DNA from: an uncultured Eubacteriales bacterium
GTDB lineage: Bacteria > Bacillota > Clostridia > Oscillospirales > Oscillospiraceae
DNA: 21,271 bases
Direction of reading: 5' to 3'
Assembly (NCBI GenBank): GCA_900554705.1
Contig: USIH01000021.1
Span: 1 to 21,271 of the forward strand
The notes beneath the pieces are model-generated. The model was not told the origin of the DNA, did not search any database, and was given only the letters and a program-made list of their open reading frames with translations. Shown here one piece after another: positions 15,497 through 21,271 of the stretch. Made by a program: the position numbers and the translations under genes. Within the stretch, counting starts at the first letter, position 1. Every line of letters starts with the position of its first letter.

Positions 15497-15924
15497 AAGA
15501 GTTTCTCGTCCCCCTGCTCAGCGCACTGTTCGGAACGCTCGGCTTTGCCATTCTCTTCGGCGTTCGCCCGCGCCACCTTGTCTACACGGCGCTCTGCGGC
15601 GGCGTAACGTGGGTGATCTACCTGCTGTGCGCCCCCGTCGGCAGCTTTTTCGCCAACACGATCGCGGCCTTCTGCATGACCATGTACTGCGAGGTCGCCG
15701 CGCGGCTGCGCAAAGCGCCGGTCGTCACCTTTCTGACGCCTGCCATCGTTGTCCTCGTGCCGGGCGGCTCGCTCTACTACACCATCGCGAACATTCTCTC
15801 AAACAACTACGCAGCGGCGGGTGACTACGGTCTGAAGACACTGGATGCCTGCCTCGGCATCAGCGCGGGCATTCTGCTTGCCTCGCTCTGCGTGCGGCTG
15901 TTTTACCGAAACAAAGCAAAATAA
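15493..15924 (+). CDS. Threonine/serine exporter ThrE, C-terminal half (YjjB-like)
   Basis: The 143-residue, highly hydrophobic protein matches the second half of ThrE (DUF3815/YjjB family): about four to five helices, with P-A-I-V-V-L-V-P-G-G-S-L-Y-Y-T around 82-96 as the diagnostic motif. It mirrors the V-P-G motif of the partner protein and is expected to form the transporter with it. The 4-base overlap with the upstream gene supports a stable pair made in equal amounts. It ends the cotH-exporter operon and is followed directly by a terminator. Substrate as for the partner: Thr/Ser or a small dicarboxylate, not decidable here. Confidence 0.9.
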   Translation: MKEFLVPLLSALFGTLGFAILFGVRPRHLVYTALCGGVTWVIYLLCAPVGSFFANTIAAFCMTMYCEVAARLRKAPVVTFLTPAIVVLVPGGSLYYTIANILSNNYAAAGDYGLKTLDACLGISAGILLASLCVRLFYRNKAK

Positions 15925-15926
15925 GA

Positions 15927-15963
15927 AGCAGCGCCGCCTCCTTTGGGAGGCAGCGCTGCTTTT
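15927..15963. terminator. Bidirectional terminator between exporter and adenosine deaminase
   Basis: AGCAGCGC-C-GCCTCC (15927-15941), loop TTTG, GGAGGC-A-GCGCTGCT (15946-15960): a 15-base stem with one C/A mismatch, followed by TTTT on the plus strand. On the minus strand it is followed by a T-rich stretch (TTCTTATTTT), so it can also serve the convergent gene. Confidence 0.85.
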
Positions 15964-15967
15964 ACAA

Positions 15968-16942
15968 TCAAAGTTTTTCCAACAGCGCGGGCTTCTCTGC
16001 CTCCGGCAGGAACGCGCCGCCGATGGCGTTTCTGTCCATCAGCCGGAAGTCTTCGTCACTGAAATGGAACGCGTTGAAGAGTACTTCGTGCTCACGCTTG
16101 AGGGTCGTATTGGAGCAGGTCATGTTGTCGGTGTTCACCGTGACGGCAAGGCCGCGGTGGAAGAATTCCGCGATCGGATGCTGCTCGGGGCGGGCAACGA
16201 TCTTCGTGTGCAGGTTGCTGACGGGGCAGGTCTCGATCACGATGCGCTCGCGCCGGAGAAGCTCCATGCAAGCCTCGCTGCGGATGGCGCCGCAGCCGTG
16301 TCCCACGCGGCGCGCACCAAGCTCGACCGCCTTGCGGACATTTTCCGCGTTGCCGCGCTCGCCCGCATGCAGCGTGAAGGGGATCTGCTCGCGGTAGGCC
16401 TCGCGGAAGATGGGCGCGTAGTCCTCGATCGGATAAACGTCTTCTGCACCCGCAAGGTCGACGCCCACGACACCCTGTCCCGCAAAGTCGGCGGCCAGCG
16501 GCACGATCTGCTCGTTGGTCTGCCGGTCGCTGCCCAGCATCGCGCACAGCAGGACGCCCGCGCGAATGGACGGATTGGCCTCCTGCGCCTGCCGCACGCC
16601 GCGCAGAACGCTGCGCACCACCTCGCTCTGCGTCATGCCCTGACGGGTGTGCAGCTGCGGAGCAAAGCGGATCTCGGCATAGACCAGTCCCTGCCGCGCC
16701 AGACGGCCGACCAGCTCAAAGGCGCTGTATTCCAGCGCGTAGGGTGTTTGCAGCACGCGCGTGGGCAGCTCGAAGCGCTTTAAGTACTCGACAAGATCGG
16801 TGCAGTTTTCCGGAACGTAGATCGCATCGCAGATCTCCTGCATGGTCATCGGAAATCCGCCGCGCTGCGCCAATTCAAAAACGACCTGCTCCGACAGCGA
16901 TCCGTCCAGATGCAGATGCAGGTCGACCTTTCCCTGATACAT
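15968..16942 (-). CDS. add: Adenosine deaminase
   Basis: Deaminates adenosine (and deoxyadenosine) to inosine in purine salvage, a cytoplasmic Zn enzyme. The 324-residue protein shows the full active-site set: H9 and H11 in D-L-H-L-H-L-D-G-S, H192 and E195 in H-A-G-E, H215 in V-G-H-G, E-T-C-P-V-S-N near 237-243, and D272 in N-T-D-N. The last motif has Asn where many family members have a second Asp (N-T-D-D); the N-T-D-N form is common in Gram-positive and actinobacterial relatives, so I do not read it as inactive. The start at ATG 16942 is chosen for the GGAGGAG site just upstream and because the N-terminus then begins right before the metal motif; an open frame reaching to 17011 runs through the promoter. 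It is a single-gene unit with its own promoter and a shared terminator. Confidence 0.92.
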   Translation of the reverse strand: MYQGKVDLHLHLDGSLSEQVVFELAQRGGFPMTMQEICDAIYVPENCTDLVEYLKRFELPTRVLQTPYALEYSAFELVGRLARQGLVYAEIRFAPQLHTRQGMTQSEVVRSVLRGVRQAQEANPSIRAGVLLCAMLGSDRQTNEQIVPLAADFAGQGVVGVDLAGAEDVYPIEDYAPIFREAYREQIPFTLHAGERGNAENVRKAVELGARRVGHGCGAIRSEACMELLRRERIVIETCPVSNLHTKIVARPEQHPIAEFFHRGLAVTVNTDNMTCSNTTLKREHEVLFNAFHFSDEDFRLMDRNAIGGAFLPEAEKPALLEKL

Positions 16943-16975
16943 AAGTTCTCCTCCCATGGTATCCTTTTTCCTATC

Positions 16976-17004
16976 ATTATACACCATAAAGCAACGCTTT
17001 TCCA
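16976..17004 (-). promoter_or_regulatory. Promoter of add
   Basis: On the minus strand, TGGAAA (17004-16999), 17 bases, then a perfect TATAAT (16981-16976), about 34 bases upstream of the ATG at 16942. Confidence 0.6.
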
Positions 17005-17053
17005 GTCCCAAATTTACATTTTTACCAAAGCGAAAAAATGCGGCCGGAGGGTC

Positions 17054-17082
17054 TTGACAAACGACCCGCGCTGTGGTTTAAT
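17054..17082 (+). promoter_or_regulatory. Promoter of the T-box leader and trpB2
   Basis: A perfect TTGACA (17054-17059), 17 bases, then TTTAAT (17077-17082). Transcription should begin near 17089, just before the T-box stem I. Confidence 0.75.
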
Positions 17083-17088
17083 ACGGTA

Positions 17089-17344
17089 AACCGTTGAAGG
17101 CGCGTAAGTAAGCGTTTTGCGAAAATCACAGAGAGCCGCCGTTGGTGGGAGTGCGGTATGGACGCGGATGCCGAATGGGCGCCTGAGGGCAAGCTGAAGC
17201 AAGTAGGCAAGACGGAGCCGACCCTTCGTTAACAAGGTCAGCGTATGCAGGTACGCATGAGCGGGCGCGCAAGCGCCAAGCCGGGTGGCACCGCAGGAAG
17301 ATTTTATTCCTGTCCCAGCAATTTTTCTGGGACAGGATTTTTTT
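17089..17344 (+). ncRNA. T-box riboswitch (tRNA-Trp sensing) upstream of trpB2
   Basis: The leader senses uncharged tRNA and lets transcription continue when the amino acid is short. Base of stem I: GGCGC (17099-17103) pairs with GCGCC (17179-17183). The distal loop has the AGAGAGCC...GTTGGTG pattern (17130-17147). The likely specifier is TGG (Trp) at 17176-17178 in context GAA-TGG-G. A GCAA-capped hairpin lies at 17264-17277. The T-box GGGTGGCACCGC is at 17283-17294; its TGGC (17286-17289) would pair with a tRNA ending G-CCA, which fits tRNA-Trp (discriminator G). The antiterminator can pair GGG (17283-17285) with CCC (17314-17316) and CAGGAA (17294-17299) with TTCCTG (17307-17312), which competes with the terminator arm. 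Confidence 0.92.
17308..17344 (+). terminator. T-box-controlled terminator
   Basis: Perfect 11-base arms TCCTGTCCCAG (17308-17318) and CTGGGACAGGA (17327-17337), followed by seven T. The left arm is shared with the antiterminator, so the two folds exclude each other. Confidence 0.93.
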
Positions 17345-17381
17345 ATCCTTTCCCGACCCATTTTTGAAAGGAGCAAGAACC

Positions 17382-18743
17382 ATGGAAATCCCCTACAAGA
17401 TCTATCTGGAAGAATCGGAGCTGCCGCGCGCATGGTACAACGTCCGCGCCGACATGAAAACGAAGCCCGCACCCCTGCTCAATCCCGCGACGCACGAGCC
17501 GATGACGCTCGACGAGCTTTCCGGCGTTTTTTGCCGCGAGCTTGCGCAGCAGGAGCTGGACTGCGACACACCCTATCTCCCGATCCCGCAGGAAATTCGG
17601 GACTTTTACCGGATGTATCGCCCGTCGCCGCTGGTGCGCGCCTACTGTCTGGAAAAGAAGCTCAACACCCCCGCGCACATTTACTACAAATTTGAGGGCA
17701 ACAACACCTCCGGCAGCCACAAGCTCAACTCCGCCATCGCGCAGGCCTACTATGCCAAGAAGCAGGGGCTGCGCGGCGTGACCACCGAGACCGGCGCCGG
17801 TCAGTGGGGCACCGCGCTTTCCATGGCGTGCGCCTACTTCGATCTGGACTGCCGCGTCTATATGGTCAAGGTCTCCTATGAGCAGAAGCCCTTCCGCCGC
17901 GAGGTCATGCGCACCTATGGCGCAAGCGTGACACCCTCTCCCTCCGACACGACGCAGGTCGGCCGCCAGATCTTGGAGCGCTTCCCGAACACGAACGGCT
18001 CGCTCGGCTGCGCGATCTCGGAGGCGGTCGAGACGGCAACAAAGCTCGACGGCTATCGCTACGTTCTCGGCAGCGTCCTGTCTCAGGTTCTGCTGCATCA
18101 GTCGGTCATCGGTCTGGAATGCAAGACCGCGATGGACAAATACGGCATCCGTCCCGACATCGTGATCGGCTGCGCGGGCGGCGGCTCCAATTTAGGCGGT
18201 CTGATCGCGCCCTTCGTCGGGCAGAAGCTGCGCGGCGAAGCGGATATGCGCATCATCGCGGTCGAGCCTGCCTCCTGCCCCTCGATGACACGCGGCGTCT
18301 ATGCCTACGACTTCTGCGACACCGGCATGGTCTGCCCGCTGCAAAAGATGTACACGCTGGGCAGCAGCTTCATTCCCTCCCCCAACCATGCGGGCGGCCT
18401 GCGCTACCACGGCATGAGCGGCATCATCTCGCAGCTCTATGCCGACGGCTATCTGGAGGCGACGAGCGTCGAGCAGACGGCGGTCTTTGCCGCTGCGGAG
18501 GAATTTGCACGTTCGGAGGGCATTCTGCCCGCGCCGGAGAGCAGTCACGCCATCAAGGTCGCCATCGACGAGGCGATCCGCTGCCGCGAAACGGGCGAAG
18601 CGAAAAACATTCTCTTCGGCCTGACCGGCACGGGCTACTTTGACCTCTATGCCTACAAGAACTTCAATGACGGCACGATGACCGACAGCATTCCGACCGA
18701 CGAGGACATCGCAAAGAGCCTCGCCAAGCTGCCTAAGTTCTAA
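17382..18743 (+). CDS. trpB2: Tryptophan synthase beta chain, TrpB2 type (stand-alone)
   Basis: Condenses indole with L-serine to L-tryptophan, using pyridoxal phosphate. The 453 residues exceed the roughly 400 of classical TrpB1 and fit TrpB2. Key residues: PLP lysine K114 in S-G-S-H-K-L-N; catalytic E136 in E-T-G-A-G-Q-W-G, where Trp in place of the His of TrpB1 marks the TrpB2 group; phosphate-binding G-G-G-S-N at 266-270. The N-terminus has the TrpB2-type A-W-Y-N region near 17-20. No trpA or other trp gene lies next to it, and it is a single-gene unit under a Trp-type T-box. This suggests salvage of free indole rather than channelling from TrpA. The start at ATG 17382 follows AAAGGAG by 8 bases. 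Some TrpB-like proteins have other beta-replacement roles, but the Trp codon in the leader argues for tryptophan. Confidence 0.93.
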   Translation: MEIPYKIYLEESELPRAWYNVRADMKTKPAPLLNPATHEPMTLDELSGVFCRELAQQELDCDTPYLPIPQEIRDFYRMYRPSPLVRAYCLEKKLNTPAHIYYKFEGNNTSGSHKLNSAIAQAYYAKKQGLRGVTTETGAGQWGTALSMACAYFDLDCRVYMVKVSYEQKPFRREVMRTYGASVTPSPSDTTQVGRQILERFPNTNGSLGCAISEAVETATKLDGYRYVLGSVLSQVLLHQSVIGLECKTAMDKYGIRPDIVIGCAGGGSNLGGLIAPFVGQKLRGEADMRIIAVEPASCPSMTRGVYAYDFCDTGMVCPLQKMYTLGSSFIPSPNHAGGLRYHGMSGIISQLYADGYLEATSVEQTAVFAAAEEFARSEGILPAPESSHAIKVAIDEAIRCRETGEAKNILFGLTGTGYFDLYAYKNFNDGTMTDSIPTDEDIAKSLAKLPKF

Positions 18744-18749
18744 AATGAC

Positions 18750-18778
18750 GAGCCGCCTCCTTCGGGAGGCGGCTCTTT
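18750..18778 (+). terminator. Terminator of trpB2
   Basis: Perfect 11-base arms GAGCCGCCTCC (18750-18760) and GGAGGCGGCTC (18765-18775) with a TTCG tetraloop, then TTT. It lies 6 bases after the stop codon. Confidence 0.9.
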
Positions 18779-18789
18779 CCATGAAATAA

Positions 18790-18816
18790 AGGCGTCAGGC
18801 AGTTTGCCTGACGCCT
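18790..18816 (-). terminator. Terminator of malQ
   Basis: Perfect 12-base arms AGGCGTCAGGCA (18790-18801) and TGCCTGACGCCT (18805-18816) with a 3-base loop. On the minus strand the stem runs into TTTATTT. It lies just after the malQ stop codon and tail to tail with the trpB2 terminator. Confidence 0.88.
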
Positions 18817-18823
18817 CAGACCG

Positions 18824-20287
18824 TCAAGTTCTGTTTCCGAGCACGGCAAGCTCGCGCATCTCCTGCGCTACTGCGTCGGTCAGTTCGCCGCGGCGCAGCC
18901 GCCAGACCCAATTCTCCGCGTCGGTCGTGCCCGGACGGTTCATGCGCGCGTCCAAGCCGAGGTAGTCCTGCATCTGTGCCATAAACAGATCGGAGGCGCA
19001 CTGCGCGCCGCAGCGCAGGATCGCGCGGCGCAGATCGTCCTGCGGCGTAACTTTGAGATAGGTGCGCGCCGTTTCGAGCACCTCCGGCGTCGCGAGGCAC
19101 AGCCACCCGGCCAGCGTTTCGTTGTCGTGCGTGCCGGTATAGCAGGCGCTGTTTTCCGTATAGGTATCGGGCAGATAATTGCCCGGTTCGCGCGGGTCAA
19201 AGGCAAACTCCAGCACCTTCATGCCGGGGAAGCCGGAATGCCGCAGCAGCTCCCGCACCTCCGGCGTCAGGAAGCCAAGATCCTCCGCGATGAAGCGCAC
19301 CTCCGGCAGGGCGGCACGGATCGCGTCGATCAGCGCCGCGCCCGGGCCTTTGACCCAGCGGCCAAAGCGCGCGGAGGCCGCGCCCCACGGCACCGACCAA
19401 TAGCTCTCCAGCCCGCGGAAATGATCCAAGCGGATGCGGTCGTAGCAGCTTGCCGCCGCGCGCAGGCGGCGGATCCACCAAGAAAACCCGTCCTTTTCCA
19501 TCCGCGCCCAGTCATAGAGAGGGTTGCCCCAGAGCTGGCCGTTGGCGTTAAAGGAGTCCGGCGGGCAGCCCGCGACCGCCGCCGGCGTGCCGTCGCGCGT
19601 GAGCTGGAACCACTGCGGCTCCGCCCAGACGTCGGCGCTGTCCAGCGGGACGTAGATCGGCACATCGCCGATCAGGCTGATCCCCTGCGCGGCGGCGTAG
19701 GCGCGCAGCGCCTTCCACTGGCGGAAGAAAAGATACTGCGTAAAGCAGTAAAAATCCAACGTGTCCGCGTTTTCGTCGGCAAAGACGCGCAGCGTGCGTG
19801 CGTCGCGGTTGCGGTAGGGTGCGTCCCACTGCGTCCAAGGCTGCGCACCGAAATGATCCTTGAGCGCCATATACAGCGCGTAGTCCCGCAGCCACGAATG
19901 GCCGCTGCAAAAGGCCTCATACTCCGCCGTCGGGCGGAAGCGGGAGTGCGCAACGCGCAGCAGCGCCAAACGGTTGCGGTAGAGCGCGCCGAAATCGACG
20001 CGGCGCTCGTCGCTGCCCCAGTCGTAAGCCTCCGGCTCGTCGGCAAGGAGCAGTCCCTCCTGCACAAGCTGCCGCAGGTCGATCAGATAAGGGTTCCCCG
20101 CAAAGGTGGAAAGGCACTGATAGGGCGAATTGCCGTAGCCCGTGGGATACAGCGGCAGGAGCTGCCAGCAGCGCTGGCCGGAACGGCGAAGAAAATCAAT
20201 AAAGCTATAGGCTTCCGCTCCCATCGTGCCGATGCCCCAAGGGGACGGCAGCGACGAAAGGTGGAGCAAAACACCGCTTTCACGCAT
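18824..20287 (-). CDS. malQ: 4-alpha-glucanotransferase (amylomaltase, GH77)
   Basis: Transfers alpha-1,4-glucan segments between maltodextrins, releasing glucose, so that short malto-oligosaccharides can be used; cytoplasmic. The 487-residue length is normal for GH77. Family marks: G-V-L-L-H-L-S-S-L-P-S near the N-terminus, P-T-G-Y-G-N-S-P-Y-Q near 48-57, the nucleophile D288 in R-L-D-H-F-R-G, the acid/base E335 in I-A-E-D-L-G, and the third carboxylate D388 in G-T-H-D-N-E. The start at ATG 20287 follows TGAGG (20300-20296) by 8 bases; an open frame reaching to 20335 overlaps the regulator gene. Its ribosome site overlaps the TGA stop of the upstream LacI-type gene, 10 bases away, so the two are one operon. 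Regulation by that repressor in response to an alpha-glucoside is the natural inference. Confidence 0.93.
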   Translation of the reverse strand: MRESGVLLHLSSLPSPWGIGTMGAEAYSFIDFLRRSGQRCWQLLPLYPTGYGNSPYQCLSTFAGNPYLIDLRQLVQEGLLLADEPEAYDWGSDERRVDFGALYRNRLALLRVAHSRFRPTAEYEAFCSGHSWLRDYALYMALKDHFGAQPWTQWDAPYRNRDARTLRVFADENADTLDFYCFTQYLFFRQWKALRAYAAAQGISLIGDVPIYVPLDSADVWAEPQWFQLTRDGTPAAVAGCPPDSFNANGQLWGNPLYDWARMEKDGFSWWIRRLRAAASCYDRIRLDHFRGLESYWSVPWGAASARFGRWVKGPGAALIDAIRAALPEVRFIAEDLGFLTPEVRELLRHSGFPGMKVLEFAFDPREPGNYLPDTYTENSACYTGTHDNETLAGWLCLATPEVLETARTYLKVTPQDDLRRAILRCGAQCASDLFMAQMQDYLGLDARMNRPGTTDAENWVWRLRRGELTDAVAQEMRELAVLGNRT

Positions 20288-20297
20288 AAAAACAACC

Positions 20298-21271
20298 TCA
20301 TTTTTCCTTTGGCGATGCAACGCTTTCGCCCTCAATCAGGCTAAACTCGACCGTCTCATGGCGTGCGCTGCGGCCGTTTTCAATGCAATCGGTCAGGATG
20401 CGGACGCTGCGAACGGCAAGCTGCCGAATATCCTGACGGACGGAAGTCAGCTGCGGAGACATATACGCCCCGATCTGCAAGCCGTCGAAGCCGACCACAG
20501 AGACGTCCTCCGGAACGTGCTTGCCCGCCTCGCGGATCGCGCGCATCGCGCCGATGGCGACGACGTCCGCCACGGCGAAGGCCGCCGTGACGTCGGGGCT
20601 GCGCTTGAGCACCTCGCGCATGGCAAGATAGCCGCCCTGATAGGAATAGCGCGTCGGCGTGCAGGGCAGCCGCTCCGGCGCGACGCCGTGCGCTTCGCAG
20701 CTGTCCGCCCAACCGAGGTAGCGCAGGTGGGACGTATCGGAACGGTCGCCGCCGCCAAGCAGCGCAATGCGCCGGTGGCCGCTGCGGAACAGGCGATCGA
20801 CCGCGCAGCGCGCGGCCGCACGATCGTCGGTGCTGACGCTCGACAGTCCGGAAAGGTGCAGCTCGCGCGCGTCGTTCGTGACGATGACGCAGGGGACGGA
20901 GATCTTTTGAAAATCCGTCCGGAAGTTGCGGTTGCTGCCGCCGAGGAAGAGCACCCCCAGCGGCTTGCGCTCGGCGCACAGCTGCACCGCGCGGCGCACC
21001 TCGTTGTCGTCCTCGTCGATATAGTCCGTGATCAGTTCGTATTTTGAGTCGTAAAAGAGCTTCTGCATCTGCTCGACCATCGCGGCAAAAAGATCGTTCG
21101 ACGTGCCCTTGACGATGGCGATGATGCTCTTGGAGCGCTGCTGTTTCAGGTTTTTCGCATTGGCATTGACGGAAAAACCGTACCGTTCCACGGCTGCAAG
21201 GATCGTTTTGCGCGCCTTGTCGCTGACGTTCGGATGGTCATTGAGGGCGCGAGAAACGGTACCGATGGAGT
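20298..21271 (-). CDS. LacI/GalR-family transcriptional regulator (5' end cut by window edge)
   Basis: The first visible residues, S-I-G-T-V-S-R-A-L-N-D, are the second half of the LacI helix-turn-helix, followed by the hinge-side V-E-R-Y-G-F-S-V-N-A-N-A. Only about the first ten codons should be missing beyond the right edge; a GTG at 21191 in the same frame lies after the DNA-binding helix and is not the start. The rest is a periplasmic-binding-protein-like sensor: S-I-I-A-I-V at its start, L-G-V-L-F-L-G-G, a central R-R-I-A-L-L-G-G strand, A-F-A-V-A-D-V-V-A-I-G-A-M-R, and D-V-S-V-V-G-F-D-G. The frame ends in TGA at 20300-20298, 10 bases before malQ, so it probably controls malQ and itself. 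By context it senses maltose, a maltodextrin or another alpha-glucoside; the ligand cannot be read from the sequence. Confidence 0.9.
   Translation of the reverse strand, partial: SIGTVSRALNDHPNVSDKARKTILAAVERYGFSVNANAKNLKQQRSKSIIAIVKGTSNDLFAAMVEQMQKLFYDSKYELITDYIDEDDNEVRRAVQLCAERKPLGVLFLGGSNRNFRTDFQKISVPCVIVTNDARELHLSGLSSVSTDDRAAARCAVDRLFRSGHRRIALLGGGDRSDTSHLRYLGWADSCEAHGVAPERLPCTPTRYSYQGGYLAMREVLKRSPDVTAAFAVADVVAIGAMRAIREAGKHVPEDVSVVGFDGLQIGAYMSPQLTSVRQDIRQLAVRSVRILTDCIENGRSARHETVEFSLIEGESVASPKEK

Noticed and set aside
16123-16134. N-T-D-N in place of N-T-D-D in adenosine deaminase as a sign of lost activity
   Set aside because: The metal-binding Asp is kept and the Asn form is common in Gram-positive and actinobacterial adenosine deaminases; all other active-site residues are present.
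17175-17177. ATG (Met) as the T-box specifier codon instead of TGG
   Set aside because: The TGGC pairing element calls for a tRNA with discriminator G, as in tRNA-Trp; tRNA-Met usually has A. The regulated gene is a tryptophan synthase, so TGG fits both lines of evidence.

Overview
The window looks like a chromosomal segment from a high-GC, Gram-positive anaerobe of the Clostridia, most likely Oscillospiraceae (relatives of Oscillibacter, Flavonifractor or Dysosmobacter). The evidence is a T-box leader, S-layer-homology (SLH) surface proteins, a CarD-type regulator, strong AGGAGG-type ribosome sites, TTGACA/TATAAT promoters and many rho-independent terminators. Taxonomy is inferred from gene style, not from a marker search. 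I saw no rRNA, tRNA, CRISPR array or intact mobile element. Two genes are cut by the edges: carD at the left (3' end missing) and a lacI-type regulator at the right (5' end missing).

Layout. 1-2757 (minus): carD (partial) and a copper P1B-type ATPase that carries a CopZ-like domain fused to its C-terminus behind an internal Shine-Dalgarno and ATG. 2889-6531 (plus): a short RluA-family pseudouridine synthase with its own promoter, then a second promoter driving murC, a D-lactate dehydrogenase (4-base overlap) and a membrane protein with a PH-like tail, ending in a strong terminator. 6681-12170 (minus) encodes an 1829-residue secreted SLH protein. It joins a phosphodiester glycosidase (NAGPA) domain, Ig-like, CBM-like and cohesin-like modules, and a purple-acid-phosphatase-like metallophosphoesterase. 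12427-15924 (plus) is transcribed divergently from it: a CotH-kinase SLH protein, followed closely by the two halves of a split ThrE/YjjP-YjjB exporter. 15968-16942 (minus) is adenosine deaminase. 17054-18743 (plus) is a T-box leader reading a Trp codon upstream of a lone trpB2. 18824-21271 (minus) is a lacI-type regulator followed 10 bases later by malQ (4-alpha-glucanotransferase).

How the parts may work together. The most interesting unit is 6681-14712. A surface protein with a protein-kinase-like CotH domain and one with phosphodiester-glycosidase plus phosphatase domains are both exported, both predicted to be held to the wall by three SLH repeats, and transcribed from back-to-back promoters 38 bp apart. 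This reads like an extracellular writer/eraser pair for phosphate on surface or host glycoproteins; that is inference. Other points of interest are the CopA-CopZ fusion with an apparent internal start and the orphan Trp-responsive trpB2, which fits indole salvage.
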